This document shows, one piece after another, positions 62,070 to 64,000 of a DNA stretch of 64,000 bases. Source of the stretch: Nitrospirota bacterium (GTDB taxonomy: Bacteria > Nitrospirota > Thermodesulfovibrionia > UBA6902 > JAJYJJ01); assembly GCA_021789595.1 (NCBI GenBank), contig JAJYJJ010000002.1, positions 1 to 64,000 on the forward strand, in the 5' to 3' direction. The position numbers and the translations under genes are program-made. Below the pieces are notes generated by a model that was not told where the DNA came from, searched no databases, and saw only the letters and a list, made by a program, of their open reading frames with translations. Each line of letters opens with the position of its first letter. The first letter of the stretch is position 1.

Positions 62070-63154
62070 TATCCCCTCCTACTTGTTGCAGGAGCCTTCT
62101 GCATCATTGGCAGAAGCTCATCCGGTATAGGAGAACGACCCAAGGCGTCCTCGTAGGATATAAGCCCTTTACTATAAAGATCAAACAGGGACTGATTCAT
62201 AGTCTGCATGCCATAGCGGGCCTGACCTGTCTGCATCATGGAATATATCTGATGAACCTTATCCTCTCTTATAAGGTTTCTTATGGCAGGGTTGGGCACA
62301 AGTATCTCTATTGCCAGGACCCTGCCCTGCCCGGTCTTCTTAGGGATAAGCTGCTGTGCCATAATTGCTTCAAGCACAAAGGAAAGCTGCACCCTGACCT
62401 GCTCCTGCTGGTTCGGTGGAAAGACATCTATTATCCTGTTTATTGACTGTATTGCAGAATTTGTATGAAGCGTGGCTAATGTAAGGTGCCCTGTCTCCGA
62501 CACAGTCAATGCCGCCTCTATTGTCTCAATGTCTCTCATCTCGCCTATGAGCACAACATTGGGGTCCTGCCTTAAGATATATCTGAGTGCAGCCTTGAAA
62601 GAGGCTGTATCTGCATTTACCTCCCTTTGGTTGACAACACACTTTTTATGACCGTGAAGGTACTCTATGGGATCCTCAACGGTTATTATATGCTCCTGCC
62701 TTTCTGCGTTTATCCTGTCTATCATCGCAGCCAAGGTGGTGGACTTACCACAACCTGTCGGCCCGGTAACAAGGATGAGACCCCTCGGCTTTTTCACAAG
62801 CTCATTGACTATCTCAGGAAGTCCAAGCTCCTGGAAGGTCATTATGTGAAACGGGATCGTCCTGAATGCACCTGCCACTGCACCCCTCTGCATAAAGATA
62901 TTTGCCCTGAAACGGCTGAGGCCTTTTAGCCCGAATGAAAGATCAAGCTCGTTGTTTTCCTCAAACTTGTGCTTCTGCGCATCTGTGAGGATGCTGTAGC
63001 AGAGCGACTTTGTGTCGGTAGGTGTAAGCTGCGGCTCGTTAAGGGGAACCAGCTTTCCGTCAATCCTCAATCTGGGCGGGCTCCCTGTTGTAATATGGAG
63101 GTCTGATGCCCCCTTTTCTATCATCGTCTTTAACAAGTCATAGAGTGTTGCCAT
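62069..63154 (-). CDS. pilT: Type IV pilus retraction ATPase PilT
   Basis: This 361-residue hexameric ATPase drives pilus retraction. GASDLHITTGSPPRLRIDG (about 14-32), Walker A GPTGCGKSTT (about 130-139), the Asp box ITVEDPIEYLH (about 156-166), Walker B NVVLIGEMRDIETI (about 194-207), the His box GHLTLATLHTNSA and the PilT-specific AIRNLIREDKVHQIYSMMQT (about 290-309) are present. It follows pilB by 8 nt and overlaps pilC by one base. Confidence 0.95.
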   Translation of the reverse strand: MATLYDLLKTMIEKGASDLHITTGSPPRLRIDGKLVPLNEPQLTPTDTKSLCYSILTDAQKHKFEENNELDLSFGLKGLSRFRANIFMQRGAVAGAFRTIPFHIMTFQELGLPEIVNELVKKPRGLILVTGPTGCGKSTTLAAMIDRINAERQEHIITVEDPIEYLHGHKKCVVNQREVNADTASFKAALRYILRQDPNVVLIGEMRDIETIEAALTVSETGHLTLATLHTNSAIQSINRIIDVFPPNQQEQVRVQLSFVLEAIMAQQLIPKKTGQGRVLAIEILVPNPAIRNLIREDKVHQIYSMMQTGQARYGMQTMNQSLFDLYSKGLISYEDALGRSPIPDELLPMMQKAPATSRRG

Positions 63155-63162
63155 TGTCCTCC

Positions 63163-64000
63163 TTAATCACCGAATGTTACCCTTAATACCTCTTCCACAG
63201 AGGTTACCTTTCCCTTTACCTTGTTCAATCCCGCACGCCTGAGGGTATTCATCCCCAACTTTGCCGCTGTCCTCTTAATCTCAAGCGGAGATGCACCCTC
63301 GAGGATTAATTCCCTTATCTCATCAGATATGGGCATGACCTCATAGAGTGCAACACGGCCCTTATATCCTGTATTGTTGCACTGGCTGCAACCCTTGCCT
63401 CTGTAACAGACAACTGTCTTTGCCTCATCCTCTGAAAAACCTACATCCACAAGCGTCTTTGCAGGAAGCTTCTCTACCTCTTTACAGCTCTGGCATATCT
63501 TTCTGGCAAGCCTCTGTGCAAGGATAATAATCACAGATGAGGAGACGAGGAACGGCTCAATACCCATATTCAGCAGCCTGCTTATTGTGCTCGGCGCATC
63601 GTTTGTATGAAGAGTGCTCAATACGAGATGTCCTGTAAGGGCTGCCTTGACAGCTATCTCAGCGGTCTCAAAATCCCTGATCTCACCTACCATTATGATA
63701 TCAGGGTCCTGTCTTAAAAAAGACCTCAGTGCTGCGGCAAAGGTAAGCCCTATATCCTCCTTTACCTGAACCTGATTAATACCCATCAGATTATACTCTA
63801 TAGGGTCCTCAACAGTTATTATATTGGCCTCTGTCTTGTTCAGTTGTGTGAGGGCAGAATAAAGGGTTGTTGTCTTACCGCTGCCAGTTGGTCCTGTCAC
63901 AAGAACCATGCCATAGGGCTTTGAGATAGCCTCCATAAAATCCTTCAGCGCCTTTTCTTCAAAACCAAGTTTTGTAAGGTCAAGCTGAAGGTTTGACTTA
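63163..64000 (-). CDS. pilB: Type IV pilus assembly ATPase PilB (C-terminal part, runs off window)
   Basis: The C-terminal 279 residues or so of the extension motor are present; the frame stays open to the window edge (SNLQLDLTKLGFEEKALKDF ahead of MEAISKPYGM). Walker A GPTGSGKTTT, Asp box ITVEDPIEYN, Walker B DIIMVGEIRDFETA and the His box GHLVLSTLHTND are clear. A tetracysteine zinc site (CQSC ... CSQC) follows, separated by about 31 residues, then the C-terminal ALYEVMPISDEIRELI. The ATG at 63936 is internal, not the start. Confidence 0.93.
   Translation of the reverse strand, partial: KSNLQLDLTKLGFEEKALKDFMEAISKPYGMVLVTGPTGSGKTTTLYSALTQLNKTEANIITVEDPIEYNLMGINQVQVKEDIGLTFAAALRSFLRQDPDIIMVGEIRDFETAEIAVKAALTGHLVLSTLHTNDAPSTISRLLNMGIEPFLVSSSVIIILAQRLARKICQSCKEVEKLPAKTLVDVGFSEDEAKTVVCYRGKGCSQCNNTGYKGRVALYEVMPISDEIRELILEGASPLEIKRTAAKLGMNTLRRAGLNKVKGKVTSVEEVLRVTFGD

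Overview
The window is a chromosomal segment of a Gram-negative bacterium. Heptosyltransferase-type (GT9) and GT4 glycosyltransferases point to lipopolysaccharide. MurE carries the DNPR motif of meso-diaminopimelate enzymes. MqnD marks the futalosine route to menaquinone, and PilB/T/C with PilS/R mark type IV pili. Gene content, many repeat-invaded coding regions and the radical-SAM families suggest Nitrospirota or a neighbouring deltaproteobacteria-like phylum. This placement is inferred from gene content only; no 16S gene or other marker in the window settles it. I found no rRNA, tRNA or CRISPR array, and no gene-free stretch longer than about 300 bases.

Region 1 (1-1552): the start of an XRE regulator leaving the window to the left, and a complete ISNCY/IS1202-like insertion sequence. 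Region 2 (1650-22121, plus strand): a long surface-polysaccharide locus with four GT9 and seven GT4 glycosyltransferases, two polysaccharide deacetylases (one a fusion with a glycosyltransferase stub), a methyltransferase, a nucleotide-sugar dehydrogenase, GDP-mannose 4,6-dehydratase and ManC. Accessory units are embedded in it: an RHH/PIN toxin-antitoxin pair, a DUF4143 ATPase that interrupts a GT9 array, and an MNT/HEPN pair. Region 3 (22179-32094, minus strand): a second polysaccharide unit read from a MarR-like EPS regulator through a CDP-paratose-2-epimerase-like SDR, a nucleotidyltransferase, a Wzx flippase, two radical-SAM proteins, a GT4 and a GH42/GH14-like glycosidase. No Wzy polymerase or Wza/Wzc export machinery is visible.

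Region 4 (32207-34742, minus): a TIGR03960-like radical SAM protein and a XerD-type recombinase. Region 5 (34849-53747, plus): a complete division and cell-wall (dcw) cluster, mraZ-rsmH-ftsL-ftsI-murE-murF-mraY-dacA-murD-ftsW-murG-murC-murB-ddl-ftsQ-ftsA-ftsZ. It starts at a consensus promoter with three 10-bp-spaced MraZ boxes and ends at a strong terminator. A D,D-carboxypeptidase gene between mraY and murD is unusual. Region 6 (53808-57781): a SufR-like Fe-S regulator, a small RHH protein, mqnD with a zinc-ribbon partner, and a PhoB/PhoR-like two-component pair. Region 7 (57944-64000, minus): the pilB-pilT-pilC-pilS-pilR operon, with pilB running off the window.

A thread through the window is small repeats lying inside genes: heptanucleotide tandem arrays (a GT9 gene twice, murD, and a weaker one in dacA), a G/C-rich nested inverted repeat within a deacetylase, a 31-bp palindrome between genes, and G9 homopolymers in a glycosyltransferase and a radical-SAM gene. 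The most notable single items are the glycosyltransferase-deacetylase fusion, the DUF4143 cassette in the GT9 array, the SDR lacking its catalytic tyrosine, and the MraZ operator overlapping the mraZ ribosome-binding site.
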